NCBI GenBank assembly: GCA_963575745.1
Contig: CAUYUJ010015752.1
Coordinates: 172,275 to 236,274, forward strand
Origin: Prorocentrum cordatum
Lineage: Eukaryota; Sar; Dinophyceae; Prorocentrales; Prorocentraceae
Direction: 5' to 3'
DNA: 64,000 nucleotides
Shown: positions 1-9,904 of the stretch, piece by piece
How positions within the stretch are numbered: the first letter of the stretch is position 1
How the letters are laid out: each line of letters opens with the position of its first letter
Position numbers and translations under genes: made by a program
The notes under the pieces: model-generated
The model's database searches: none
Seen by the model: only the letters and a program-made list of their open reading frames with translations
Told to the model about the DNA's origin: nothing

Positions 1-59
1 CCTGAGGTGGAGCGAAAAGCTGAGGGCACCTTGGGGGGCCAGGGGCACCTTTGGCAATC

Positions 60-242
60 CCCGACTTGGGTTAAGTCGGGCATGTCCCTCTACAGGAGGA
101 TCATTCACAAGTGGTAAAGACAACAGTACGGGACGATTTTCGTTAAAATATGGTTTGACTATTTTTGATGATGCTTGAATCTTTCCGGACTATTTCAATA
201 CATGTGTCTTCCCAAACCCGCCTGTAGGAGGACATGCCCGAC
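60..242. repeat. Inverted-repeat element, MITE-like
   Basis: Arms at 75-96 and 221-242 are near-perfect reverse complements (GTCGGGCATGTCC and CCTGTAGGAGGACATGCCC). The left arm begins inside a small hairpin, CCCGACTT at 60-67 with AAGTCGGG at 73-80. A related arm (GTCGGGCGTGTCCCCCTACA) recurs near 11318-11340, so this is a dispersed family. No clear target-site duplication was found. Calling it a non-autonomous transposon is inference. Confidence 0.45.
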
Positions 243-244
243 CT

Positions 245-593
245 CAGACCAGGAGAAGGAGTAGGAGGAGGAAGCGGAGGAGGAGGAGGAGGGGAGGAAG
301 CGGAGGACGAGGAGGAGGAGGAGGAGGAGGAGGAGGAGGAGGAGGAGGAGGGGAAGGAGGAGGAAGAGGGAGGAGGAGAGGAGGAGGAGGAGGAGGAGGA
401 GAGGAGGAGGAGGAGGAGGAGGAGGAGGAGGAGGACGAGGGGGAGGGGAGGAGGAGAGGAGGTGAGAAAGAGGAGCAGGAGGAGGAGGAGGAGGAGGAGG
501 AGGAGGAGGAGGAGGAGGAGGAGGAGGGGGAGGAGGAGGAGGAGGAGGAGGAGGAGGAGGAGGAGGAGGAGGAGCAGGAGAAGGAGGAGGAGC
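245..593. repeat. (GGA)n purine-rich microsatellite
   Basis: Nearly pure GGA/GGAA triplets with scattered substitutions. Long Glu/Arg/Gly and Leu/Ser/Pro frames across it come only from the triplet repeat. Confidence 0.95.
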
Positions 594-598
594 ATGTA

Positions 599-712
599 CG
601 TGCGGATTTACTATCGGGGGCCTATCGCCGATTCATCTGCGATGTATCGCCGATTCCAGGTCGACGTTACCCCCTTCTGCCAATCCCCCCTATCGTTGCC
701 CCTAAACAGAGG
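599..712. repeat. Dispersed ATCGCCGAT module, partial copy
   Basis: TGCGGATT, repeated ATCGCCGAT motifs, CCAGGTCGA and CCCCTATCGTTGCCCC appear in the same order as at 43015-43117. Only the right half of the inverted-repeat element described there is present, so this is a truncated second copy. Confidence 0.6.
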
Positions 713-1061
713 CGTCCGCCTGAGAAGGCGGACGGCTTCTGAGAAGGCGGGGAGCGGCCCTCTTAGCTTGCAGCACGCCTTCTGGGAAGCCTTCGGGCCT
801 TTCTAAGAGAGCCCCATATGGTTTAAGAAGCCCCCCACAGACATCCGGTGCACTATTTTTTTCGATGCGTGGCTTTCTGGAGATCTGCACTTTCCCTGGG
901 ACCAGATTGTCATTCTGGATAGTTGTTTGACGGTGTTGGGGCCCGAAACCGATAGACGGGTGCCAGAAATGAGGGTGGGGAGTGGTTGTTTAGATTTTGT
1001 CGATGCACCAGACGTCTGGGATTGTATTTTTCCCGCTGTAGGATAACGGTTATCAATGATA
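713..1061. other. No gene recognised
   Basis: Mixed-composition sequence with a short local repeat (GAGAAGGCGG, about 723-756). Frames on both strands are short and unlike any family I recognise. Confidence 0.4.
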
Positions 1062-1081
1062 TTAGCCACCGTGGACCCCAA
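1062..1081 (+). repeat. TTAGCCAGCGTGGGCCCCAA motif, copy 1
   Basis: First of four copies of a conserved 20-mer (also 1539-1558, 2018-2037, 3496-3515). Each is followed within tens of bases by GTGGTGCAA/TGCAATC minisatellite sequence, so it marks the start of a repeated composite unit. Confidence 0.6.
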
Positions 1082-1530
1082 ACACTGGTTTCGTGCAATC
1101 GATGTTGTGCAGCTTATGCGATGTGGTAGAATCAAGGTGGTGAGGGCCATTTGGTGTAATCTACGTGGTGCAGAGCAACGCATAGCAACGCAAAGCGATG
1201 CACATCAATGTAATGCATTACAAAACAATGCGAAGCAATACAAATCTGTACACATCACTGCAAATCAACGCAAAGCAACGCACAGCAATACGCAAAGCAA
1301 TGCGCAAAACAATACGCAAAGCAATGCAACACAACACAAAACAATGCAAGACAACACAACGCAACGCAATACAGCGCAGCATTGCGGAGCGATGCAAAGC
1401 GGGCGGCGACGAGGAGGCGGGCGGTGACGAGGCGGCGGCTAGAGCGACCCCCAGTCACAGGCGACGGGCGGCGACGAGGCGGGGGCGGTTGCCTCATGAC
1501 AGCCAGAGCGGCCCACAGGCCCAGTTCTTC
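1082..1530 (+). repeat. Composite repeat unit: GCAATGCAAA array and GGCGGCGACGAGG tail
   Basis: TGTGGTGCA-type sequence (1100-1165) leads into an array of 5-bp words (GCAAA, GCAAT, GCAAC) at about 1166-1400. A GC-rich tail of GGCGGCGACGAGG with GCCAGAGCGGCCCACAGGCC follows. The same order recurs at 2752-3480 and 9905-10640. Glu/Ala/Met/Asn-rich frames here come from the array. Confidence 0.75.
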
Positions 1531-1538
1531 AGAAAATG

Positions 1539-1558
1539 TTAGCCGGCGTGGGCCCTAA
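1539..1558 (+). repeat. TTAGCCAGCGTGGGCCCCAA motif, copy 2
   Basis: Reads TTAGCCGGCGTGGGCCCTAA. It directly follows the GC-rich tail of the first composite unit and precedes GTGTTCT and TGCAATC words. Confidence 0.6.
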
Positions 1559-2017
1559 GCAGTGTTCTCTAGAATACTAGGCGGTGACATCTGTCTGGTG
1601 AAATCCATGTTCTGCAATCTATTGGGTGTAAGCCATGTGGTTCAAGCGGTAAGGCGAAACGCATTCAGAAGCAGTGCGACATCGAGGGGCCCCGCAAGGA
1701 GGCGCGGAACTACAACATCAACCCCCGCGGGGAAATCAAGGCGAAACTGTTGCGAATGAGATCTTCGGCGAGCAATGCCGCGGCGAAGTGAGGTTGAGCA
1801 GCAGCTCCGCCGCAGGCATGCAACATTCAATTTGCGCCGTTTTGTGCGCGTCCTTTCGCATTACATATTGCGCAGTTTACGTTCATATTCAGATTTTCAG
1901 CTGTTTGGGCTGCTTTGGATTTTCGTCGCCAGCTTGCGCAGTAACGTTTGGTTGCGCGCAATGTTGCGCATCGCCATGTGCTGGGCGAGGCCTGTGCCCG
2001 AGTTGATTAAACATTTT
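1559..2017. other. Unassigned spacer
   Basis: After a short GCAATCTATTGGGTG stretch the sequence is non-repetitive and moderately GC-rich. Frames of up to about 110 codons exist but match no family I recognise. Confidence 0.35.
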
Positions 2018-2037
2018 TTAGCCAGCGTGGGCCCCAA
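2018..2037 (+). repeat. TTAGCCAGCGTGGGCCCCAA motif, copy 3
   Basis: Exact match to the 20-mer, followed by GTGCAAACTGTGCGGCGCAA sequence related to the GTGGTGCAA minisatellite. Confidence 0.6.
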
Positions 2038-2751
2038 TCAGTAGGCTCTCGCAGGCCACGCGGTGCAAACTGTGCGGCGCAACCTCTGCGGTCCCTTTGT
2101 ATCCTGTTGTCGAAATACGCCCCGCACCCCGGGCGGCCGGCGGCGCGTCCTCCAGGGTCGTCGTCGTCGTCGTCTCCTCCACCCCTCCCCTCTTTTTCTT
2201 CCCTCTGACACTTTGCACTGCCACTTCTAGTCTTAACGGCTATCCGAGTGTGCGTGCGTGTGTGACGTTCGTGCGTGTGTTCATTTGCTGCGCGCGCCGT
2301 CGCTCATCCAGAAGCTATGGTGTCCGTCGGGGTGGCTACCGATGAACACGTCGCGGCCGCCTGGCGAAAAGCTTATGCCCGCTAGTGATGGTAATTGTGG
2401 TGGCGACGGCAGCAGCAGCAGTTGCAGTGGTAGTGGTCATTTTCTTCGTCGTCGTCGGCGTTGTCTTCCTAATTGTCGAAGCGGGAATCGGGAATGGGCT
2501 GCGTTCCTGAGAGCGCAATCAACCCCGCCTCATGGAGAGGGCGAGACAGAGTGAAAAAGAGGGCCAGAAGGAGAGGAGGAGGAAGAGGAGGAGGAGGAGG
2601 CGCAGGGGAAGGACGAGGGCGAAGGTTAGCACGATGACAGCCGAAAGGATGGTATCAGGGGAGGCCGCAAGCATATGTATGTATATATACACATATATAT
2701 ACACACCGGTATGTATTCTTTCGGGCGGGATCCCGTCTACACTGTTAGTTC
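2038..2751. other. Spacer with short microsatellites
   Basis: Contains TCGTCG triplets near 2155-2180, a CAGCAG/TCG-rich patch near 2400-2470, a purine-rich GGA patch near 2560-2612 and a TATATA tract near 2675-2705. No gene recognised. Confidence 0.5.
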
Positions 2752-3490
2752 GACATGGAGAGTGCGTGCGGTGCATTATACGTGGTGCAATGTACGTGGT
2801 GCATCATGTTTTGGACAATTCATATGGTGTATCGAATGATGCAATATCTGTTGTTTAATATTCACAAAGCAGAGCAGACCAATGCAGAGAAATGCGCAAC
2901 GATGCAACAGTGTGCCAAGCAGCGCAACGCGAGGCAATCTGCAGCAACCTATCCGGTTCAATGGATGTATTGCGATCTGCGTTGTGCAATCCATGTGGTG
3001 CAACTTGTGGTTCAATCCGCTAGGTGCAATTCTTTGTTCCGGAGTGAGTTGCCAACGCCATTGCTCGCTCAAGCAGGTCAGAGTAACGCGCGACGCGTTA
3101 ATTTCAACGCAACACAGCGCAAAGCGATGCAAAGCAACGCGAAACAATGCAACACCATACGACATAACGCAAACCAGCGCAACGCAATTCAAAGCACAGC
3201 TAACCAATGCAGAGCAATGCAAAACAATGCAAAACAATTTCAAGCAACGCAAATCGTTGCGGAACGATGCGAAGCGGGCGGTGACTATGCGGCCGGCGGC
3301 GACGAGGCAGCGACAGCGGCTACATGGCGGCCAGAGCGGCCCGCAGGCCCATGCGACGGTCTGCGACGGCGCGGCTGCAGCTGCCACGTGGCGACCAGAG
3401 CGACCCACAGTCACAGGCGACGGGCGGCGACGAGGTGGGGGCGGTTGCCAACGTGGCAGCCAGATAGGCGGGGAGGCCCAATTCCTCATA
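2752..3490 (+). repeat. Composite repeat unit, copy 2
   Basis: GTGGTGCAATGTACGTGG words (2755-3030) are interleaved with GCAACG/GCAATGC arrays (2875-2945 and 3110-3275). A GC-rich tail (GGCGGCGACGAGG, GCCAGAGCGGCCCGCAGGCC) runs to about 3480. Same modular order as 1082-1530 and 9905-10640. Confidence 0.75.
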
Positions 3491-3495
3491 ATATG

Positions 3496-3515
3496 TTAGC
3501 CAGCGTCTGCCCCAA
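3496..3515 (+). repeat. TTAGCCAGCGTGGGCCCCAA motif, copy 4
   Basis: Reads TTAGCCAGCGTCTGCCCCAA. As in copy 2, it follows the GC-rich tail of a composite unit and precedes GTGTTCT. Confidence 0.6.
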
Positions 3516-3563
3516 ACGGTGTGTTCTAGCAAAATCTGCGGCGCAATTGATTTAAACAAACGA

Positions 3564-3628
3564 GTTGGCACATCCCATGCTCTTGCAAACATCTCACCCA
3601 CCCACCCGCATTTTGGTTTGCAAAACAC
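3564..3628 (+). repeat. TTGCAAACATCYCACCCACC module, copy 1
   Basis: About 65 bp (TGGCACATCCCATGCTC, TTGCAAACATCTCACCC, TTTGGTTTGCAAAACAC) almost identical to 6380-6441. A reverse-complement copy lies near 9150-9212. At 6380 and 9212 the module forms the outer ends of the large inverted repeat. Confidence 0.7.
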
Positions 3629-4194
3629 AGGCGGTGGCGATTGCGATGCATGCTTGGCGTTGGCTGGTGCATCTCTGCGGCCACGCCAACCCAAGCACGC
3701 GCGCGCAGCGGCCAGCTAGTTTGGCGCGACCGACGCGGCCGCGGTGGCGCTGACCGCTGGGCGCATCCCAGCGGGCACTTCACTGCGGGTCGGCGACTGG
3801 GGCGGGCGCGGTATCATGGCCAAGCCGACAACGGTAGACACGATGATGATAGTAGCGATGATAGTGGCGATGTCGACAACGACGCAGGCGCAACCAGTGC
3901 GGGCGCCGATGGTGATCACGCCGACGGCATCCTCGCGTCTGTGATGAAGGTTTTGGAAAAAATGGTTCGGCATGCGCGCGCGGCCGACGCGCGAAAGTGG
4001 CCCGCTTGGTGTTCTTTGACGCGGATCGTACCCCCCCCCAGCACGCGCGCGAAGGCGTGCGAATGATGTCGGTCGGCATGCGGCGCAAGAGGCCCGTTTG
4101 GCAGAATCCGATAACATGTTGGACAACCTACGTATTTGTCCCAAGAACTCGCAGGAGCGCAAGCGCACGATTTTTTGAAAACTGATGTTGCGAA
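3629..4194. other. Unassigned sequence with a short GATGATA patch
   Basis: GC-rich sequence with a degenerate GATGATAGTAGCGATGATAG patch near 3840-3885. No convincing gene on either strand. Confidence 0.4.
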
Positions 4195-4447
4195 ACCAAG
4201 AGTTTTGACGGAGTTCGGCATGCGCGCGCGACGACGCGCGCGCGTGCAGTTCGTCCCGCTTGTGCACATGATTCTCGCGACTGCACGCGCGCAAGGGCGT
4301 TCGAACGATTTCGAAATGTGCTCGCGCGAAGCCCGTTCGTTAGCATGTGTTGAAAAACCAACGGTTTACTGAAGAGCTCGCAAGTGCGCGGGAGCAACCT
4401 TTTCTCGTGTTTGAACATCCGGATTGCGAAACCATGTGCTTACATGC

Positions 4448-4487
<40 letters not shown>

Positions 4488-4620
4488 CTGGGACACTCGA
4501 CCTTGAAATCCTTCTTCAAGGTTTTTTTGAAGGATTTCGGCATGCGCGCGCGACGACGCCCGCGTGCGCACTTCGTCCTGTTTTTCTGCCGCAAGGGATT
4601 TTTGAAAACCTCGGATTTGT
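4195..4620 (+). repeat. CGCGCGCGACGACGCGCGCG modules with a (TA)n tract
   Basis: Two units carry GGCATGCGCGCGCGACGACG followed by TTCGTCC (4217-4256 and 4540-4578). The first continues with GATTCTCGCGACTGCACGCG. A (TA)n tract lies at 4450-4486. Further copies occur at 7080-7430 in the same orientation and 7700-8130 in the opposite one. Flanks such as TTTTGAAGGATTTCGGC are shared, so the family is longer than the GC core. Confidence 0.7.
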
Positions 4621-4959
4621 GATAAACGAGTGCGCTCGCATCGTTTTTTGTTGCGCAGGAAGGTGGGAGGGGCCGATACCGGTTGGGCCGGGATGGTTTG
4701 AATCCCGCCAGCCCTCTAAGGCGCAGGTGGTCTAGGGACCTTCCTCTTCCAACCCCTTTCTTTCCCCTGGGGGATGGGTTTACCCATCCCCCGACCCCCC
4801 CCCTGGACATGGACGGTGGGTTCCGCGGGTAGTTGGAGCGTCCAAAATCGGCCTTGGCGACGAAACCACATTCACTGGTTTTACTCAGGTTTGGGTTCCA
4901 TTTTGGCCTCCTGGAAGGGGGCCCTAATAAGGAGCCCCCCTTCTTTGACCGATCTCATC
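4621..4959. other. No gene recognised
   Basis: Contains a hairpin CGGGAT-GGTTTGA-ATCCCG near 4690-4709 that resembles a tRNA T-arm, but no acceptor or anticodon arms can be paired around it. Upstream of the CCCCAAGAGGC repeat, a segment around 4870-4935 (TTTGGCCTCCTGG) is loosely repeated near 5145-5210. Confidence 0.35.
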
Positions 4960-5840
4960 CGAGATGGCCCCAAAAACACCCCCAAGACTCCCAACGGTGC
5001 CCCAAGAGGGCTCCAAGAGGTGGCCAGGAGGCCCAAAGAGGCCCCCAGGATACCCCCAAGAGGCTCCTAAGAGACACCCGAGAGGCCCCAAGAGGCCTTT
5101 CAGAAGCGCCCAAGACGCTCCAAGAGGCCTCGGCGAGAATGCCACAATCATTGCTTTTACTAAGGTTTTGGCAACAGTTTGGCCTCCTGGGGGGGGGGAC
5201 GCTGACTGATTATGATTCCTCCAAGAGCGCCTGGGAGAGCCCAGGATGACCTCCAAGATGGTTTCAAGATATCCCAGAATGCCTCAATATATCTTTCACG
5301 ATGCTCCAAGAGGCCCCAAGACCGGTCCAAGACGGCTCCAAGTGGTCAAAGTGCTCCCCCAGGAGGCCCCGAAGAGGCCAACATCTTTCCAAAAGCTGAG
5401 GAACAGCCATGTTTTTTTCCGCCGTTTCGTTTCCGATGGCCATCCGAGGCCTCAAGATGGCTCCAAGACGGCCCAAGAGGACCCCAAGAGAGGCTCAAGA
5501 GAGCCCCAAGACGGCCCCAAAAGCGCCCAAGAGCGCTCCAAGAGCGCCCCAAGAGCGCTTCAAGAGGCTACTTTTTGGGCCCCCGAGGGGCAACGCTAAT
5601 TAATGTTCCCCTCTTGTTTGATCGATGTCCTCCAAGACGGCCCCCAGAGCGCTCCCAAGGCTCCCAAGAGCGCTTCAAGAGGGCCCCAAGAGGCGCCTAG
5701 GAGGCCCCAGCAGGCGCCCAAGAGGCCTCCAAGAGGTTCCCAAAAGACCCCCCAGAGGCCCCAAGAAGCTTTCCGAGGCACCCAAAACGCTCTAAGAGGC
5801 GCCCTGGACCGCCAAGAGGCCCCCAAGACGATCCTAGAGG
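4960..5840 (+). repeat. Degenerate CCCCAAGAGGC minisatellite
   Basis: Words such as CCCCAAGAGGC, CCCAAGACGGC and CTCCAAGAGG repeat with a drifting 11-12 bp period. The reverse-complement word family (GGCCTCTTGG) fills 58600-58745 and 61290-63999, and the related CCAGGAGGCC family fills parts of 41640-42415. Pro/Lys/Arg/Gln/Ala frames across it come from the repeat. Confidence 0.8.
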
Positions 5841-5949
5841 CCTCCACTGGGGGACCCTTCCTCTGTGTGCTGCCCTCTTCCCTGATCGAGGCAATTCCAC
5901 TGGGCATCGTTTCTGGATGGGCTGGTGGGGTTACGCGAAGTGTCTAGAG

Positions 5950-6060
5950 TCTAAAGTTCATATTTGGGATGGACGATGGGGCAGGATCATATGCAAAGTG
6001 CGATATGAAAAAGGAGACCCGATAACCCCGGGGTGAGGGGGGCACAGCTTATTTTCTTTT
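5950..6060 (+). repeat. TTCATATTTAGGATGGACATG module, copy 1
   Basis: TTCATATTTGGGATGGAC, then CAGGATCATATGCAAAG, CCCGATAACCCCGGGG and TATTTTCTTTTCAGAAAGG. The same order occurs at 9237-9345 on the same strand and, reverse-complemented, at 7540-7653 in the loop of the large inverted repeat. Function unknown. Confidence 0.65.
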
Positions 6061-6067
6061 CAGAAAG

Positions 6068-6179
6068 GAGAATATATGGTGCAATCCACATTGTGCAATC
6101 TATTAGGCGTAAGCTATGCGGTGCAATTTCAGTGGTACACCCTGTACGGTGCATACTATGTTGTGCAATCTATGTGGTG

Positions 6180-6225
<46 letters not shown>

Positions 6226-6365
6226 TGCAATCTATGTTGTCCAAGCGATGCGGTGCAATACGTGTGGTGTGAGCTATGCTGTGTGAGCCATGCGGTTTGC
6301 GCTATGTGGTGAGGTATGAGCGATGTGGTCAGTGTGTGTGGTGCAAGCTATGTGGTGCAAATGAT
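6068..6365 (+). repeat. GTGGTGCAATCTATG minisatellite with (TA)n
   Basis: Degenerate 14-15 bp units of TGTGGTGCAATCTA surround a (TA)n tract at 6182-6223. Same word family as 1100-1165, 2755-3030 and 9355-9370. Confidence 0.8.
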
Positions 6366-6449
6366 TTGTACCCATGATTTGACACATCCCACGCTCTTGC
6401 AAACATCCCACCCACCCACCCGCAACTTGGTTTGCAAAACCTCTCAATA

Positions 6450-6965
6450 CTGACTACGACGACACCGACGAACACGACTACGACGACACCGACGACGTCT
6501 CCGACGACTTCGACGACGACGACAACGACCGACGACGACGACGACGACGTCGCCAACGAAGACGACGACGAGGGAGAAGGAAGGACGACGACGGCGACAA
6601 CGACGACAACGACGACAACGACGAGGGAGGAGGGAGGACGGCGACGACGCGAACGACGAAGAAGGAGGAAGGACGGCGACGCCGACGACGACAATGACGA
6701 GGGAGGGGGGAAGACGACGACTACGACAACTACGACGACGCGACGACGGCGACGAAATAGGGGGGACGACGACGAGACGCCGACGACGGACGACGACGAC
6801 GACGAGGGAGGAGGAGGAAGGACGACCACGGCGACAACACGGAAACGACCACGACGCCAAAGAGGACGACGACGACGAACACGAGGAAAGACAGAGGACG
6901 ACGTAGGCGACGACGACGACGACGCGGGAGGAGGGAGGACGGCGACGACGACGACGACGACGCAA
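6450..6965 (+). repeat. (CGACGA)n triplet array, left arm
   Basis: CGACGACGA with GGGAGGAGGGAGG interruptions. Thr/Asp/Arg and Val/Ser/Pro frames are repeat-derived. Confidence 0.9.
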
Positions 6966-7539
6966 GAGCGCGCGCGCACGTTTTGTTGAAAATCCGTGTT
7001 GCGAGACCTAATGTTTCTGTAGGTTTTTTGGACACACGATTTTGAAATCCTTCCGAAACCGATGGGTTTTGAAGGTTTTCGGCGTACGCGCGCGACGACG
7101 CGCGCGTCTGCACTTCGTCCCGTTTTTTGCACAGGATTCTCGCGACGGCACACGCGCAAGGACGTTCGACAGATTTCGACGCGCGCGCGAAGCCCGTTTG
7201 ATAGCATTTTGTGAAAGTCTTGAAGAGCCAATGGTTTTCTTAAGATTTCGCAAGAGTTCGCGCGGAAGCTTTTTTAGCAAATCAGTGGTGCGAAACCCGG
7301 TATTGTCGTATGTTTTTTGGAAGCTCGATTGCGAAATTCTTCCGGCACCGAAAGTTTGTGAAGGATTCCGGCGTGCGCGCGCGACGACGCGCGCGTGCGC
7401 ACTTTCTCATTTTTTGGCAAGGGATTTATGAAACAGTCTTATGTTAGAACAAAAAAGTCACCGCATAGTGTTTTTTACAAGGGAACCTCAGGGGGGCCGA
7501 TCCTGGCCCTTCCGGAATCATGTAAATTATCATTGTTCT

Positions 7540-7653
7540 ATTTTCTTTTTTAAGAAACGAGTAGACTATACCCCCTCCCCCGGCGTTATCGGTACCCCTT
7601 GTCGGGTATGTAAATCATATACGATTCTGGCCACATGTCCATCCTAAATATGA
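7540..7653 (-). repeat. TTCATATTTAGGATGGACATG module, copy 2
   Basis: The reverse complement contains TTCATATTTAGGATGGACAT, GCCAGAATCGTATATG, GATTTACATACCCG and TACCGATAACGCCGGGGG, matching 9237-9345 closely. It sits in the loop of the large inverted repeat, so its position is unlikely to be random. Confidence 0.75.
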
Positions 7654-8216
7654 AGTCGCAATGTCCCAGGCCAGCCGGTATCCCCCCCCCTGAGGTTCCC
7701 CTGCGAAAAAAAAACAATAGGCGGGGACAGTTTTTGTTCTAACAAAGCACTTTTTCGCGAATCCCTCGCAAAAAACGGGACGAAGTGCACACGCGCGCGT
7801 CGTCGCGCGCGCACGCCGAAATCCTTCAAAAACCTTCGGTGCCGGAAGGATTTCGCAATCGAGTTTCCAAGAAAAAAGTTACAACAACACAGGGTTTAGC
7901 AACACCGATTTGCTAAAAAAGCTTCCGCACGAGCTCTTGCGAAATCTTAAGAAAGCCATTGGTTTTTCAAGATGTTCACAAAGTGCTATCAAACGGGCTT
8001 CGCGCGCGCGCATGTCGAAATCAGTCGAACGTCATTGCGCGTGTGCCGTCGCGAGAATCCTCGTGCAAAAAACGGGACGAAATGCAGTCGCGCGCGTCGT
8101 CGCGCGCGTATGCCGAACACCTTCAAAACCCATCGGTTTCGGATCGTGTGTCTAAACAACCTACAAAAACATTAGGTTTCGCAACACGGGTTTTCGACAA
8201 AAGCGTGCGCGCGCGC

Positions 8217-9110
8217 TTTTGCGTCGTCGTCGTCGTCGTCGCCGTCCTCCCTCCTCCCGCGTCGTCGTCGTCGTTGCCTACGTCGTCCTCTGTCTTTCCT
8301 CGTGTTCGTCGTCGTCGTCCTCTTTGGCGTCGTGGTCGTTTCCGTTGTCGTTGTCACCGTGGTCGTCCTTCCTCCTCCTCCCTCGTCGTCGTCGTCGTCC
8401 GTCGTCGGCGTCTCGTCGTCATCCCTCCTATTTCGTCGCCGTCGTCGGCGTCGTCGTCTTCCCTCCTCCCTCGTCGTTGTCGTCGTCGGCGTCGCCGTCC
8501 TCCCTCCTTCTTCGTCGTTCGCGTCGTCACCGTCCTCCCTCCTCCCTCGTCGTTGTCGTCGTTCTCGCCGTCGTCGTCTTCCCTCCTCCCTCGTCGTCGT
8601 CGTCGTCGTCTTCGTTGGCGGCGTCGTTGTCGTCGTCGTCGTCGTCGTTGTCTTCGTCGTCGTCGGCGTCGGCGTCGTCGTCGTCGGCGTCGTCGTCGTC
8701 GTCGTCTTCGTCTTCCCTCCTCCCTCGTCGTTGTCGTCGTCGGCGTCGCCGTCCTCCCTCCTTCTTCGTCGTTCGCGTCGTCACCGTCCTCCCTCCTCCC
8801 TCGTCGTTACCGTCGTTGTCGCCGTCGTCGTCCTCCCTCCTCCCTCGTCGTCGTCGTCTTCGTCGTCTTCGTTGGCGGCGTCGTTGTCGTCGTCGTCGTT
8901 GTCTTCGTCGAAGTCGGCGTCGGCGTCGTCGTCGTCGGCGTCGTCGTCGTCGGCGTTGTCATCGTCGTCGTCGTCGTCGTCGTCGGTGTCGTCGGCGTCG
9001 TCGTTGTCGTCGTCAAAGTCGTTGGAGTCGTCGTCGGTGTCGTCGTAGTCGGTGTCGGCGGCGCTGCCGTCGTCGTTGTCGCTGTCGTCGTCGGCGTCGG
9101 TGTCGTGGCC
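8217..9110 (+). repeat. (TCGTCG)n triplet array, right arm
   Basis: TCGTCGTCG with repeated CCTCCCTCCTCCCTCG interruptions forming higher-order units of a few hundred bases. For example, the stretch near 8450-8560 recurs near 8715-8830. Ser/Val/Arg/Leu frames are not coding. Confidence 0.9.
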
Positions 9111-9236
9111 AAGTGCCATGTGGTACCTACCGTCACGGTCTTGTCTTAAGAGGTCTTGTGACCAAGTTGCGGGTGGGAGGGTCGGATGTGTGCACGAGCA
9201 GTGGAAAGGACAGCTTCAAAACGGTCAAAGCGGATT

Positions 9237-9345
9237 CATATTTAGGATGGACATGTGGTCAGAATCATACATGATTTACATACCCGAAAAGGGGGGGGAT
9301 AACGGCAGGGGGGGGGGGAGAGTCTATTTTCTTTATGGAAAGGAG
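9237..9345 (+). repeat. TTCATATTTAGGATGGACATG module, copy 3
   Basis: TTCATATTTAGGATGGACAT, GTCAGAATCATACATG, GATTTACATACCCG, GGGGATAACGGCAGGG and TATTTTCTTTATGGAAAGG. It lies just outside the right end of the large inverted repeat and is followed by TGGTGCAATAC, as copy 1 is followed by TGGTGCAATCC. Confidence 0.7.
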
Positions 9346-9379
9346 AATCAATCTACGTGGTGCAATACGAGGTGCCGTG

Positions 9380-9904
9380 CTCCTGTGGTCAGCTGTGCTC
9401 CTTTTCTGTCGTGCTGCGGTGCTGGTCAGTCGTGTTTTCTTGACCTGCCCTGCTGGTCTGCGGTACTCCTATGGTCCACAATGCTGATATGCATTTCTCC
9501 CGTGTCGTGGTGCTGGTCTGCCGTGCTGCCGTGGTCTCCCGTGTTGGTGGGAGGGCCGGGCCCAGACGGAGTGGCGACCAACGGCGGCGACGGGCGGTTG
9601 GCAATTGTGATATCCGTTCCCTGTGTCGGAGGAGCCGTTGCCCATGCCAGTCTGGCCTTTGGGTTGCCCGTTTCGTTGGACGCCTTGTTGTCGGAGCCTT
9701 GTCGGCGTCATGGTGTTTGTTGCTTGGTCGTATCCAGGTGTTTGTTCTGTGCTGCGGTGATCACTGGATAGCTCCCAAGCGGAATCGAGCTGCTGTTGGG
9801 CGTGCGGTGATGTACGCAAGCCCTGTGGAACGCAGGGCCACAAAGAGAAAACCGCTGACCTCATCATCCCCCTCCTCCGCCTCCTCCTCAGTCTTACATC
9901 CCTT
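9380..9904. other. Degenerate GTGCTGGTC repeat and unassigned spacer
   Basis: About 9380-9555 has loosely repeated GTGCTGGTCTGCCGTGCTG words. 9556-9904 is unique sequence with no gene I recognise. Confidence 0.4.

Larger units (their letters stand above)
6380..9215. repeat. Large inverted repeat, arms about 1.1 and 1.5 kb
   Basis: The left arm (about 6380-7504) matches the reverse complement of the right arm (about 7662-9212) in order. Outer ends are the CCCACCCGCAACTTGG module (6380-6441; reverse complement near 9150-9212). Next come CGACGA (left) or TCGTCG (right) triplet arrays, then GTTTCGCAACACG/GAAAACC sequence and two CGCGCGCGACGACG modules. The inner ends are GGGAACCTCAGGGGGG (7480-7496) and CCCCCCCTGAGGTTCCCC (7684-7701). 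The short loop contains a separate module shared with 5950 and 9237. The right triplet array is longer than the left. Confidence 0.85.

Noticed and set aside
4680-4740. tRNA (T-arm-like hairpin with GGTTTGAATCC)
   Set aside because: No acceptor, D or anticodon stem can be paired around it on either strand.
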